The translations under genes and the position numbers were made by a program. This document shows, one piece after another, positions 41,170 to 49,507 of a stretch of 64,000 bases of DNA (the first letter of the stretch is position 1; each line of letters begins with the position of its first letter). The notes under the pieces were generated by a model. It was not told where the DNA came from and did not search any database. It saw only the letters and a list, made by a program, of their open reading frames with translations. The stretch spans positions 2,976,001 to 3,040,000 of the forward strand of contig NZ_AP022603.1 in assembly GCF_010726955.1 (NCBI RefSeq), given 5' to 3'. The stretch is from Mycolicibacterium fallax. GTDB taxonomy: Bacteria; Actinomycetota; Actinomycetes; Mycobacteriales; Mycobacteriaceae.

Positions 41170-43047
41170 ATGGAGCAGAACCCGCCCGCACCGATCATCG
41201 CGGCCGCCCACGCCCGGCAACTGCAGACCCTGCCGCTGGACGACGACACCGATTTCGCCGACGCCGACCGCGGCTTCCTCGGCCGACTGTCGCCGGGCGT
41301 GGTCACCGCCGCCGACGGCCGGGTGGTCTGGGACAACGACGCCTACGACTTCCTGGCCGGCGACGCCCCCGCCACGGTGCACCCGAGCCTGTGGCGGCAG
41401 GCCCAGCTGTGCACCCGGCAGGGCCTCTACCAGGTCGTTGAGGGCATCTATCAGGTGCGCGGGCTGGATATCTCCAACGCCACCTTCGTCGAGGGCGACA
41501 CCGGCGTCATCGTCATCGACCCGCTGGTGTCCACCGAGACCGCCGCCGCCGCGCTGGCGCTGTACCGGCAGCACCGCGGGGACCGACGCGTCGTCGCCGT
41601 CATCTACACCCACAGTCACGCCGACCATTTCGGCGGGATCCTCGGGGTGGTGACGCCCGCCGAGGTGGCGGCGGGCACCGTCCCGATCCTGGCGCCGGAG
41701 CGCTTCCTGGAGCACGCCGTCGCCGAAAACGTTTACGCCGGAACGGCGATGGCCCGTCGCGCGGCCTACATGTACGGCATCGCGCTGGACCGCGGGCCGT
41801 TCGGGCAGGTCGGCTCCGGGCTCGGGCAGGTCCCCTCCACCGGCGAGGTGGCGATCATCCCGCCGACCATCGACATCACCACCACCGGCCAGCGGCACAC
41901 CCTCGACGGCGTCGAGATCGAGTTCCAGATGGCGCCCGGCACCGAGGCGCCCGCCGAAATGCACTTCTACTTCCCGCAGTTCCGCGCGCTGTGCATGGCC
42001 GAGAACGCCACCCACAACCTGCACAACCTGGTCACCCTGCGCGGCGCGGTGGTGCGCGACCCGCACGCCTGGTCGGGCTACCTGACCGAGGCGATCGACA
42101 CCTTCGCCGACCGCTCCGATGTGGTCTTCGCCTCGCACCACTGGCCGACCTGGGGGCGCGAGCGGATCCGCGAATACCTGAACCTGCAGCGCGACCTGTA
42201 CGCCTACCTGCACGACCAGACTCTGCGGCTGCTGAACAAGGGCCACACCGGCGCCGAGATCGCCGAGGACTTCCCGCTGCCGCCGGCGCTGGAGCGGGCC
42301 TGGCACTGCCACGGCTACTACGGGTCGGTGAGCCACAACGTCAAGGCGATCTACCAGCGCTACCTCGGTTGGTTCGACGGCAACCCGGGCCGGCTGTGGC
42401 CGCATCCGCCGGAGGCGCTGGCGCCGCGCTACGTGGCCGCCATCGGCGGGCTGGACCGGGTCGTCGAACTCGCCCGGGAGGCCTACGACGCGGGCGATTA
42501 CCGTTGGGCAGCAACCCTTCTCGACCACGCGGTGTTCACCGACGACACGCACGGCGCGGCGCGGGCGCTGTACGCCGACACCCTGGAGCAGCTGGCCTAC
42601 GGGGCCGAGAACGCCACCTGGCGCAACTTCTTCCTCAGCGGCGCCACCGAGCTGCGCGGGTCGAACTTCGGCACCCCGACCGTCGTCGCCTCGCCGAGCA
42701 TGCTGAGCCAGCTGTCCCCGGAACAGATCTTCGACGCGGTGGCCATCAATATCGACGGGCCGCGGGCCTGGGACCTCGACCTGGCCCTGGACCTCGGCTT
42801 CGCCGACACCGGCACCAACTACCGGTTGACGCTGCGCAACGGCGTGCTGGTCTACCGGCGGGTGCCCGCCGACCCGGCGACCGCGGGGGTGACGCTGACC
42901 CTGGCCGACAAGAACCGGCTGCTGACGCTCGTCGCCGGCGACGGCGACTCCGACGGGCTGCGGGTCGACGGCGACCCGGCGGTGCTGGCGTCGCTGATCG
43001 CGGTGCTGGACCGCCCGGACCCGGGGTTCAACATCATCACGCCGTGA
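41170..43047 (+). CDS. Alkyl sulfatase, metallo-beta-lactamase superfamily (SdsA1/BDS1-type)
   Basis: 625 residues, full length for the family. The catalytic domain carries the binuclear zinc motif HSHADH (His148 to His153, from 41611) within YTHSHADHFGG, then MAENATHNLHNL and VFASHHWPTWG, which supply the remaining ligands. A central helical dimerisation domain follows (ALYADTLEQLAYG), and a C-terminal SCP2-like domain starts near residue 500 (SPEQIFDAVAINIDG). The enzyme hydrolyses primary alkyl sulfates such as SDS. It has no signal peptide. ATG 41170 was chosen over a long upstream extension lacking coding bias. Confidence 0.92.
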   Translation: MEQNPPAPIIAAAHARQLQTLPLDDDTDFADADRGFLGRLSPGVVTAADGRVVWDNDAYDFLAGDAPATVHPSLWRQAQLCTRQGLYQVVEGIYQVRGLDISNATFVEGDTGVIVIDPLVSTETAAAALALYRQHRGDRRVVAVIYTHSHADHFGGILGVVTPAEVAAGTVPILAPERFLEHAVAENVYAGTAMARRAAYMYGIALDRGPFGQVGSGLGQVPSTGEVAIIPPTIDITTTGQRHTLDGVEIEFQMAPGTEAPAEMHFYFPQFRALCMAENATHNLHNLVTLRGAVVRDPHAWSGYLTEAIDTFADRSDVVFASHHWPTWGRERIREYLNLQRDLYAYLHDQTLRLLNKGHTGAEIAEDFPLPPALERAWHCHGYYGSVSHNVKAIYQRYLGWFDGNPGRLWPHPPEALAPRYVAAIGGLDRVVELAREAYDAGDYRWAATLLDHAVFTDDTHGAARALYADTLEQLAYGAENATWRNFFLSGATELRGSNFGTPTVVASPSMLSQLSPEQIFDAVAINIDGPRAWDLDLALDLGFADTGTNYRLTLRNGVLVYRRVPADPATAGVTLTLADKNRLLTLVAGDGDSDGLRVDGDPAVLASLIAVLDRPDPGFNIITP

Positions 43048-43088
43048 GCGGGGCGTGGGGCTTGCGGCTGGGGGCTTGTGGCTTGGCC

Positions 43089-43718
43089 TTAAGCCTTGCG
43101 GCCCACCGTGATCATGTCCGCCACCGGCTGGATCCAGGCCGGCCGCGGCACCCGGTGCTGATCGATCACGGTGAACCCGGCGTCGGTGAACAGCGCGCGC
43201 ATCTGCGCCGGGGTGGGGGCGTGCGCGGGGGAGGTGCCGCCGGTCAGCCGGGACACCGGGCCGGCCGGGGCGAACGTCGTCACCGCCGCCACCCCGCCCG
43301 GGGCCAGCACCCGGTAAAAGTCCGCCAGCGCGGCGGGCTGGTCGAAGAAGTGGAACGCCGAGGTGGTCACCACCGCGTCGAGGGCGCCGTCGTCGAACGG
43401 CAGCGCCTCGGCCGGGCCGGACAACCAGGTCACCGCCGCCGACCGGGCCCGGGCCTGCGCCAGCATGCCGGCGGCCATGTCGACGCCGTAGATCTCCTCG
43501 GGGTCCAGCTCGCGCTGGATCCGGTCGGCGAGAATCCCGGTGCCGCAGGCGATGTCGGCGATCCGCCGGGAACCCTGCGCGCGCAGCGCGGCGATCACCT
43601 CGGTCTGCGCCGGCCGGTACACCCAGCCCTGCAGGATCGGCAGGTTGTAGACCGGCGCGGCCAGACTCCAGAACCCGGTGACCACGTCGTTGAAGACCCG
43701 GCGCTGCACGCTCGACAT
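43089..43718 (-). CDS. Class I SAM-dependent methyltransferase (UbiE/COQ5-like)
   Basis: 209 residues from ATG 43718. Motif I is IADIACGTGILADRI, the acidic SAM-ribose residue is in YGVDMAAGML, the post-motif is PFDDGALDAVVTT, and FYRVLAPGGVAAVTTF is the fifth strand. The N terminus FNDVVTGFWSLAAPVYN resembles methyltransferases of the UbiE type. The substrate is unknown. It is convergent with the alkylsulfatase gene and 35 bp from the SDR gene start of the next unit. Confidence 0.82.
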   Translation of the reverse strand: MSSVQRRVFNDVVTGFWSLAAPVYNLPILQGWVYRPAQTEVIAALRAQGSRRIADIACGTGILADRIQRELDPEEIYGVDMAAGMLAQARARSAAVTWLSGPAEALPFDDGALDAVVTTSAFHFFDQPAALADFYRVLAPGGVAAVTTFAPAGPVSRLTGGTSPAHAPTPAQMRALFTDAGFTVIDQHRVPRPAWIQPVADMITVGRKA

Positions 43719-43753
43719 GACGCAGACGCTACCCGCCGGCCGAGCGCACCGAA

Positions 43754-44515
43754 TCAGGTGATGGTGATCCCGCCGTCGACGGCGATGGTCTGCCCGGCCA
43801 CGTAGCCGCCGGCCGGCGAGGCCAGCCACACCGCCGTCGCCGCCAGCTCGGCCGGATCGCCGGTGCGACCCAGCACCACCCGCGGCAGCTGGGAATCGAG
43901 GTAGCCGGGCAGGTAGCTGTCGGTCATCTCGGACTTGAAGAAACCGGGCGCCAGCGCGTTGATCCGGATGCCCTTGCGCGAGCCCCACTGCTGGGCCAGG
44001 TCCCGGGTCAACCCGATCACCCCGGCCTTGGACGCGGCGTAGGCGGCCTGCGGCAGCCCGGCGGTGGTCAGGCCGAGGATGGAGGAGATGTTGATGATCG
44101 ACGAGCCCGGCGTCATCACCCGGGCGCAGGCCTGGGCCATCCAGTAGGACCCGTTCAGGTTGATGTCGATGACGGCGCGGAACTGCTCGGGGGTCTCCCG
44201 GGTCGCCGGCACCGCGGTCCCCACCCCGGCGTTGTTGATCAGCACGTCGACGCGGCCGAACTCCGCCATCGCGGCGTCCACCAGCCCTTGGCACTGCGCG
44301 GGATCGGCGACGTCGGTCTGCACGATCAGCGCGCGCCGGCCGGCGGCCTGCACCAGCGCGGCGGTGTCGGCGAGCTTCTCCACCCGGCGGGCACCGAGCA
44401 CCACGTCGGCGCCGGCCTCGGCGAAGGCCTGCGCGAACGCCACGCCGAGCCCGGCCGAGGCGCCGGTGACGATGGCGACCTTGCCGTCGAGGGAGAACAG
44501 ATCGAGGACGCTCAT
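43754..44515 (-). CDS. Short-chain dehydrogenase/reductase
   Basis: A 253-residue classical SDR: TGASAGLG cofactor loop, NNAGVG, catalytic Ser in IINISSILGL, YAASK (Tyr and Lys), and PGFF. The length and C terminus (AVDGGITIT) match FabG-like oxidoreductases. The arginine pair after the second strand (GARRVEK) suggests NADP(H). It follows the phosphotransferase gene on the same strand with 29 bp between, so the two are probably co-transcribed. Confidence 0.9.
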   Translation of the reverse strand: MSVLDLFSLDGKVAIVTGASAGLGVAFAQAFAEAGADVVLGARRVEKLADTAALVQAAGRRALIVQTDVADPAQCQGLVDAAMAEFGRVDVLINNAGVGTAVPATRETPEQFRAVIDINLNGSYWMAQACARVMTPGSSIINISSILGLTTAGLPQAAYAASKAGVIGLTRDLAQQWGSRKGIRINALAPGFFKSEMTDSYLPGYLDSQLPRVVLGRTGDPAELAATAVWLASPAGGYVAGQTIAVDGGITIT

Positions 44516-44544
44516 GCGGACTCCTAGGGGTGGTCGGTGCGGTT

Positions 44545-45570
44545 TCAGGGCGTGTCGATGAGCGCGGTGGCCCGGTCGATCAGGCGCAGCGTCGCCAGGT
44601 GCAGGTGATCGCCGATCTCCCGCGGGGCGAGCCCGGCCGCGGCGCGCGCGTTGGAGCCCTCCAGGATCACCCCGGCCTTGAAGCAGGCCATCACGGTGTA
44701 CCAGGTCAGCGCCGACAGGTCCCGGTCGGCGTGCCGGGCGTAGTGCGCGACCAGTTCCTCGGTGGTGGGCAGGCCGGGCGCGTCCATCAGCGGGTTGCCC
44801 AGCACCGATTCCTCGCCGGGGGCGCGCCAGGTGGCCAGCATCCAGCCCAGGTCCACCAGCGGGTCCCCGATGGTGCACATCTCCCAGTCCACGATCGCGA
44901 CGACCTCGGGGCCGGTGCGGGAGAACATCACGTTGGCGGCGTGATAGTCGCCGTGCATGATGCCCGGCGTCCAGTGCGCCGGGACGTTCGCCTGCAGCCA
45001 GTCGGTGACCGCGTTCAGGCCCGGAATGTCGTGGCCCGGGTAGTTCTCCAGCGCGCGGTAGCCGTCCAGCTCCGAGAGCCAGCGCGGCACCTGCCGCTCC
45101 AGGAACCCCTCGGGCTTGCCGAAGTCGGACAGTCCCGCCGCGACGTGGTCAACGGCGTGCAACCGGGCCAGCGACTCGGCCATCGACAGGCCCATCCCGT
45201 GCTGCAGCGCCGGGTTGTCGCGGTGCGGGGCGGGCAGGCCCTCGCCGGCGTTGAACCCGTCGATCGGCTCCATCAGGTAGAACACCGCGTCGCCGAGCAC
45301 CGCGGTGTCCGCGCAGACGGCGATCAGCCGCGGATGCGGGACATCGGTGCCGGCCAGCGCGCCGAGCACCCGGGTCTCGCGCATCAGCACCTTGTTGCTG
45401 ATCGGGCGCAGGTTCTGCGGTCCGCGGCGGAAGACGTAGTCGCGGCCGTCGCGGGTGAACCGCAGCAGAATGTTCTGGGTGCCGCCGGTGATTTCGAGCA
45501 GGTTCTCCAGCGGGCCGCTGCCCAGCCCCTGCTCGGTCATCCAGGCTGCGACTTTGCCGAGGTCCTCCAC
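44545..45570 (-). CDS. Phosphotransferase family protein (APH/ACAD10-like, Rv3761c-like)
   Basis: 341 residues with a kinase-like aminoglycoside-phosphotransferase fold: ITGGTQNILLRFTRDG (glycine loop), catalytic HGDYHAANVMF and metal-binding VAIVDWEMCTIGDP. This is the ACAD10/11 kinase-domain type, which phosphorylates 4-hydroxyacyl-CoAs in other organisms. The M. tuberculosis counterpart is, from memory, annotated fadE36. GTG 45570 is preferred; TTG 45582 is in frame. It lies 44 bp from the long palindrome at 45615. Confidence 0.85.
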   Translation of the reverse strand: MEDLGKVAAWMTEQGLGSGPLENLLEITGGTQNILLRFTRDGRDYVFRRGPQNLRPISNKVLMRETRVLGALAGTDVPHPRLIAVCADTAVLGDAVFYLMEPIDGFNAGEGLPAPHRDNPALQHGMGLSMAESLARLHAVDHVAAGLSDFGKPEGFLERQVPRWLSELDGYRALENYPGHDIPGLNAVTDWLQANVPAHWTPGIMHGDYHAANVMFSRTGPEVVAIVDWEMCTIGDPLVDLGWMLATWRAPGEESVLGNPLMDAPGLPTTEELVAHYARHADRDLSALTWYTVMACFKAGVILEGSNARAAAGLAPREIGDHLHLATLRLIDRATALIDTP

Positions 45571-45614
45571 GCCGATCAACCTACCGGTGCCCGTTGCGGC
45601 CGGGGTCTGCCGAC

Positions 45615-45717
45615 ACGGCGTGCACAGATGTCCGCTGGGAGAGGAGCCAAGTGGATTATCCATCTGGCTCCTCTCCCAGCGGACATCTGTGCAGACCCGC
45701 CGCCGGCACCGGCGGCG
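45615..45717. repeat. Long intergenic palindrome, copy B (103-bp unit)
   Basis: Arms 45621-45655 and 45659-45693 (35 nt each, two mismatches near the centre, 3-nt loop TTA) are followed by a second hairpin, CGCCGCCGG-CA-CCGGCGGCG (45698-45717). Copy C at 51498-51600 is the same 103-bp unit with three substitutions. Copy A at 1399 shares the end and centre boxes. It is located between divergent genes. Confidence 0.92.
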
Positions 45718-45805
45718 GGAATGCGGGCCGGGGCCGGGTTTCGCACAGCGCGCGCACAGGTTCGGCCTAGGTCGGGCCCAGCCGAGGGCGAATACTGGAA
45801 GGGAT

Positions 45806-46537
45806 ATGACGCGAAGAACCGAACGAGTCGATATGCGTCGTGCCGATGGCAGCCCGATCAGCCTGCTCGTCGTCGACGACGAGGCGGTGCTCGCCGAGAT
45901 GGTTTCGATGGCGCTGCGGTACGAGGGCTGGGACGTGACCACCGCCGCCGACGGCGGGTCGGCGATCAGCGCGGCCCGCAGCGCGCGGCCCGACGCCGTC
46001 GTGCTCGACGTGATGCTGCCCGACATGAGCGGCCTGGAGGTGCTGCGCCGACTGCGCGAACACATCCCCGGCCTGCCGGTGCTGCTGCTGACCGCCAAGG
46101 ACGCCGTGGAGGATCGGATCGCCGGGCTGACCGCCGGCGGCGACGACTACGTCACCAAGCCGTTCTCTATCGAGGAGGTGGTGCTGCGGCTGCGGGCGCT
46201 GCTGCGGCGCACCGGGGTGACCAGCGTGGACAGCGGCGCGCAGATCGTCGTCGGTGACCTGGTGCTCGACGAGGACAGCCACGAGGTCACCCGGGCCGGC
46301 GACCCGATAACCCTGACCACCACCGAGTTCGAGCTGCTGCGCTTCATGATGCACAACGCCCGGCGGGTGCTGTCCAAGGCGCAGATCCTCGACCGGGTGT
46401 GGAGCTACGACTTCGGCGGCCGGTCCAACATCGTCGAGCTGTACATCTCCTACCTGCGCAAGAAGATCGACAACGGCCGCGAGCCGATGATCCACACCCT
46501 GCGGGGGGCCGGATATGTGCTCAAGCCGGCCGGCTGA
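45806..46537 (+). CDS. tcrX: Response regulator, OmpR/PhoB family (TcrX-like)
   Basis: 243 residues. Receiver domain: acidic pocket VVDDEAV, phospho-acceptor Asp in AVVLDVMLPDMSG, switch Thr in LLLTAKD and Lys in YVTKPF. A winged-helix DNA-binding domain follows (VLSKAQILDRVWSYDFGGRSN, IHTLRGAGYVLKP). The neighbourhood matches the TcrXY system of M. tuberculosis (Rv3765c/Rv3764c), so I use that name with moderate certainty. ATG 45806 is chosen; ATG 45833 is possible. The 3' end overlaps the kinase gene by 23 nt. Confidence 0.85.
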   Translation: MTRRTERVDMRRADGSPISLLVVDDEAVLAEMVSMALRYEGWDVTTAADGGSAISAARSARPDAVVLDVMLPDMSGLEVLRRLREHIPGLPVLLLTAKDAVEDRIAGLTAGGDDYVTKPFSIEEVVLRLRALLRRTGVTSVDSGAQIVVGDLVLDEDSHEVTRAGDPITLTTTEFELLRFMMHNARRVLSKAQILDRVWSYDFGGRSNIVELYISYLRKKIDNGREPMIHTLRGAGYVLKPAG

Positions 46538-48080
46538 GCACCGCGGCCGGTGGTGGCCGGGCGGCTGGTCGCTGCGCACTCGGCTGCTGTTCGGCCAGGT
46601 CGGGCTGCTGGCCCTGGTGTGCCTCGGGATCGGCCTGGGCGCCGAGCTGGCGCTGCGCGGCTACCTGCTGCACCAGCTCGACGGGCAGGTCCACGAGGTG
46701 GCCCGGCGTTCGGCGGTGCTGTCCGGGCTGCCGCCGCCCCGGCCGGCGATGGCCCGCGAACTCGGCCAGCATCCCGGGCCCGGCCCGGCGTTTCTGGACG
46801 CCCCGGGCCAGCCGATCGGCGTGGTCGCGGCCGTCGTCGATGACCGCCCCGGGTCGATTCGGCTGCTCAGCGCCGGAAAACTGACCCGAAACGGCGAGCG
46901 CATCGGGCTGAGCCCGGCCGCCCAGGACCAGCTGCTGCAGTTCGCGCTCGAGTCGGAGCCGCCGCCCCCGCCCCCGCCCGGCGCGGGTCGCGACGGCCGG
47001 CCCGAACCGGGGCGCCGGCCCGTCACCGTCGACCTTGACGGGGTGGGCAGCTATCGGCTGAGCACCGAGCACGACCGGTTCGGCCGGCTCACCGTCTCGG
47101 GCCTGCCGACCGCCGGGCTGGACGCCACCCTGCTGCGGGTGCTGTGGACCCTGGTGGTGCTGTCCGGGGTCGCGCTGCTGATCGCCAGCGTGCTGGGGGT
47201 GCTGATCACCCGGCGCGCGCTGGCGCCGCTGACCCGGGTGGCGGCCACCGCCAGGCGGGTCGCCGGCCTGCCGCTGGACCGCGGCGAGGTGGAACTGCCG
47301 GTCCGGGTCCCCGAACGCGACGCCGACCCCCGCACCGAGGTCGGCCAGATGGGCTCGGCGCTCAACCGGATGCTCGAACACATCGCCGCCGCGCTGTCCA
47401 CCCGCCAGGCCAGCGAGACCAGGGTGCGCACCTTCGTCGCCGACGCCAGCCACGAGCTGCGCACCCCGCTGGCCGCGATCCGCGGCTACACCGAGCTGGC
47501 CCGGCGCCGCGACGACGAGCTGCCGCCGGAGGTCGCGCACGCCCTGGGCCGGGTGGCCTCGGAATCCGACCGGATGACCCACCTGGTGGAGGACCTGCTG
47601 CTGTTGGCCCGGCTGGATTCCGGCCGCCCGCTGGAACGCGACGAGGTGGACCTGTCGCACCTGGCCGTCGACGCGGTCTCCGACGCGCACGTCGCCGGCC
47701 CCGAGCACGTCTGGAAGCTGGAGCTGTCGGCCGAACCGGTGCTGGTCACCGGCGATGCGATGCGGCTGCAGCAGGTGCTGGGCAATCTGCTGACCAACGC
47801 CCGGCTGCACACCCCGGCCGGCACCACGGTGCGGCTCGCGCTGGCCCGAGATGATCGGGGTGCGGTGCTGACCGTCGCCGACGACGGCCCGGGGATCCCC
47901 GCCGAACTGCAGCCGGAGGTGTTCGAGCGGTTCTCGCGCGGTGACTCGTCACGGTCGCGGCGCGACGGCGGCACCGGGCTGGGCCTGGCGATCGTCGCGG
48001 CGGTGGTGCGCGCCCACCACGGCGGCATCGAGCTGAACAGCGCGTCCGGGTCCACCGAGTTCGTCATTCGGCTGCCGTAG
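46515..48080 (+). CDS. tcrY: Sensor histidine kinase (TcrY-like)
   Basis: 521 residues. Two membrane spans (TRLLFGQVGLLALVCLGIGL and TLVVLSGVALLIASVLGVLI) bracket an extracytoplasmic sensor of about 140 residues that contains a PPPPPP stretch. Then come a HAMP region (RRALAPLTRVAATARRVAG), the phospho-acceptor His in ASHELRTPLAAIRGY, and the ATPase N, G1 and G2 boxes (NLLTNARLHTP, DDGPGIPAEL, GTGLGLAIV). It starts inside the regulator gene, so the pair is translationally coupled. The signal is unknown. Confidence 0.87.
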   Translation: MCSSRPAEHRGRWWPGGWSLRTRLLFGQVGLLALVCLGIGLGAELALRGYLLHQLDGQVHEVARRSAVLSGLPPPRPAMARELGQHPGPGPAFLDAPGQPIGVVAAVVDDRPGSIRLLSAGKLTRNGERIGLSPAAQDQLLQFALESEPPPPPPPGAGRDGRPEPGRRPVTVDLDGVGSYRLSTEHDRFGRLTVSGLPTAGLDATLLRVLWTLVVLSGVALLIASVLGVLITRRALAPLTRVAATARRVAGLPLDRGEVELPVRVPERDADPRTEVGQMGSALNRMLEHIAAALSTRQASETRVRTFVADASHELRTPLAAIRGYTELARRRDDELPPEVAHALGRVASESDRMTHLVEDLLLLARLDSGRPLERDEVDLSHLAVDAVSDAHVAGPEHVWKLELSAEPVLVTGDAMRLQQVLGNLLTNARLHTPAGTTVRLALARDDRGAVLTVADDGPGIPAELQPEVFERFSRGDSSRSRRDGGTGLGLAIVAAVVRAHHGGIELNSASGSTEFVIRLP

Positions 48081-48166
48081 ACCGCCGGGGCACAGCGGCC
48101 GGGAGTCACAGCCGGCGCATAGCAAGCGCCCACACCGGCCCCACCTCGCCGCCCGAGGATCAACGC

Positions 48167-49507
48167 ATGACCGCGCTCCTGGACAACACCGCCACCCCCG
48201 CGGGTGCGCCGGCCGCCGCCCGGCCGGACACGAACACCGCCCGGCCGAACACGAACACCGTCCGGCCGAACACCGTCCGGCCGAACGCGGCCCGACTGGC
48301 CGCCGAGAGCGGCGTGCCGGTGCTCGACGTGGTGGTGCCGGTGCACAACGAGCAGGCCGCGCTGGCCGACTCGGTGCGACGGCTGCACCGTTACCTGGAC
48401 CGCCAGCTCGGCTTCAGCTACCGGATCACCATCGCGGACAACGCCAGCGTCGACGACACCGCGCGGATCGCCCGCGGCCTGGCCGCCGAACTCCCCGAGG
48501 TGCGCGTCGTGCGGCTGGAGCAGAAGGGCCGCGGCCGCGCCCTGCACACGGTGTGGGAGGACTCCGACGCCCCGGTGCTGGCCTACATGGACGTCGACCT
48601 GTCCACCGACCTGGCCGCGCTGCTGCCGCTGGTGGCCCCGCTGATCTCCGGGCATTCCGACATCGCCATCGGCACCCGGCTGGCCCGGGCCGCCCGAGTG
48701 GTCCGCGGACCCAAGCGCGAGTTCATCTCCCGCTGCTACAACCTGATCCTGCGCGGCGCACTGTCGGCCAAGTTCTCCGACGCGCAGTGCGGGTTCAAGG
48801 CGATTCGCGCCGACGTCGCGCACGCCCTGCTGCCGCTGGTGCGCGACACCGGCTGGTTCTTCGACACCGAACTGCTGGTGCTGGCCGAACGCAGCGGGCT
48901 GCGCATCCACGAGGTTCCGGTGGACTGGGTCGACGACCCGGACAGTCGCGTCGACATCGTCGCCACCGCCGTCGCGGACCTGCGGGGTGTGGCCCGGCTG
49001 CTGGCCGGCTTCGCCACCGGGCAGATCCCGGTCGCCGCGATCGCCGCGCAGTTCGGCGCCGGTGGGGGCGCCGCCGAGCTGGCCGGCGGGCAGCGTTCGC
49101 TGCTGCGCCAGGGCGTGCACTTCGCCGCGGTCGGGGTGCTGAGCACGATCGCCTACCTGCTGCTGTTCCTGGCGCTGCGCGGTGGGCTTGGGCCGCAGGG
49201 CGCGAACCTGGTCGCGCTGTTGGTCACCGCGATCGGCAACACCGCCGCCAACCGCCGGTTCACCTTCGGGGTGCGCGGCCGGGGGCGGGCGGTCCGCCAT
49301 CACTTCGAGGGCCTGCTGGTGTTCGGCGTCGGACTGGGCCTGACCAGCGGGGCGCTGGCGCTGCTGCACGCCGCGACCGAGCCGCCGCGGGCCGTCGAGC
49401 TCGCCGTGCTGGTGGCGGCGAACCTGCTGGCCACCGCGGCGCGGTTTGTGTTGTTGCGCGGCTGGGTGTTTCACCCCGGCCGCACCCAGACGGGCCAGCC
49501 GCGATGA
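48167..49507 (+). CDS. GT2 glycosyltransferase fused to a GtrA-like membrane domain
   Basis: 446 residues. An N-terminal low-complexity segment with RPNTNT/RPNT repeats (residues about 20-42) precedes a DPM1-type glycosyltransferase domain (LDVVVPVHNEQAAL, ITIADNASVDDT, AYMDVDLSTDL, KFSDAQCGFKAIR). From about residue 305 a GtrA domain with four membrane spans follows (GVHFAAVGVLSTIAYLLLFL, ANRRFTFGV). Such enzymes make polyprenyl-phosphate sugars for GT-C transferases, and the next gene is one. The start overlaps no gene. The stop overlaps the next ATG (ATGA). Confidence 0.88.
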   Translation: MTALLDNTATPAGAPAAARPDTNTARPNTNTVRPNTVRPNAARLAAESGVPVLDVVVPVHNEQAALADSVRRLHRYLDRQLGFSYRITIADNASVDDTARIARGLAAELPEVRVVRLEQKGRGRALHTVWEDSDAPVLAYMDVDLSTDLAALLPLVAPLISGHSDIAIGTRLARAARVVRGPKREFISRCYNLILRGALSAKFSDAQCGFKAIRADVAHALLPLVRDTGWFFDTELLVLAERSGLRIHEVPVDWVDDPDSRVDIVATAVADLRGVARLLAGFATGQIPVAAIAAQFGAGGGAAELAGGQRSLLRQGVHFAAVGVLSTIAYLLLFLALRGGLGPQGANLVALLVTAIGNTAANRRFTFGVRGRGRAVRHHFEGLLVFGVGLGLTSGALALLHAATEPPRAVELAVLVAANLLATAARFVLLRGWVFHPGRTQTGQPR

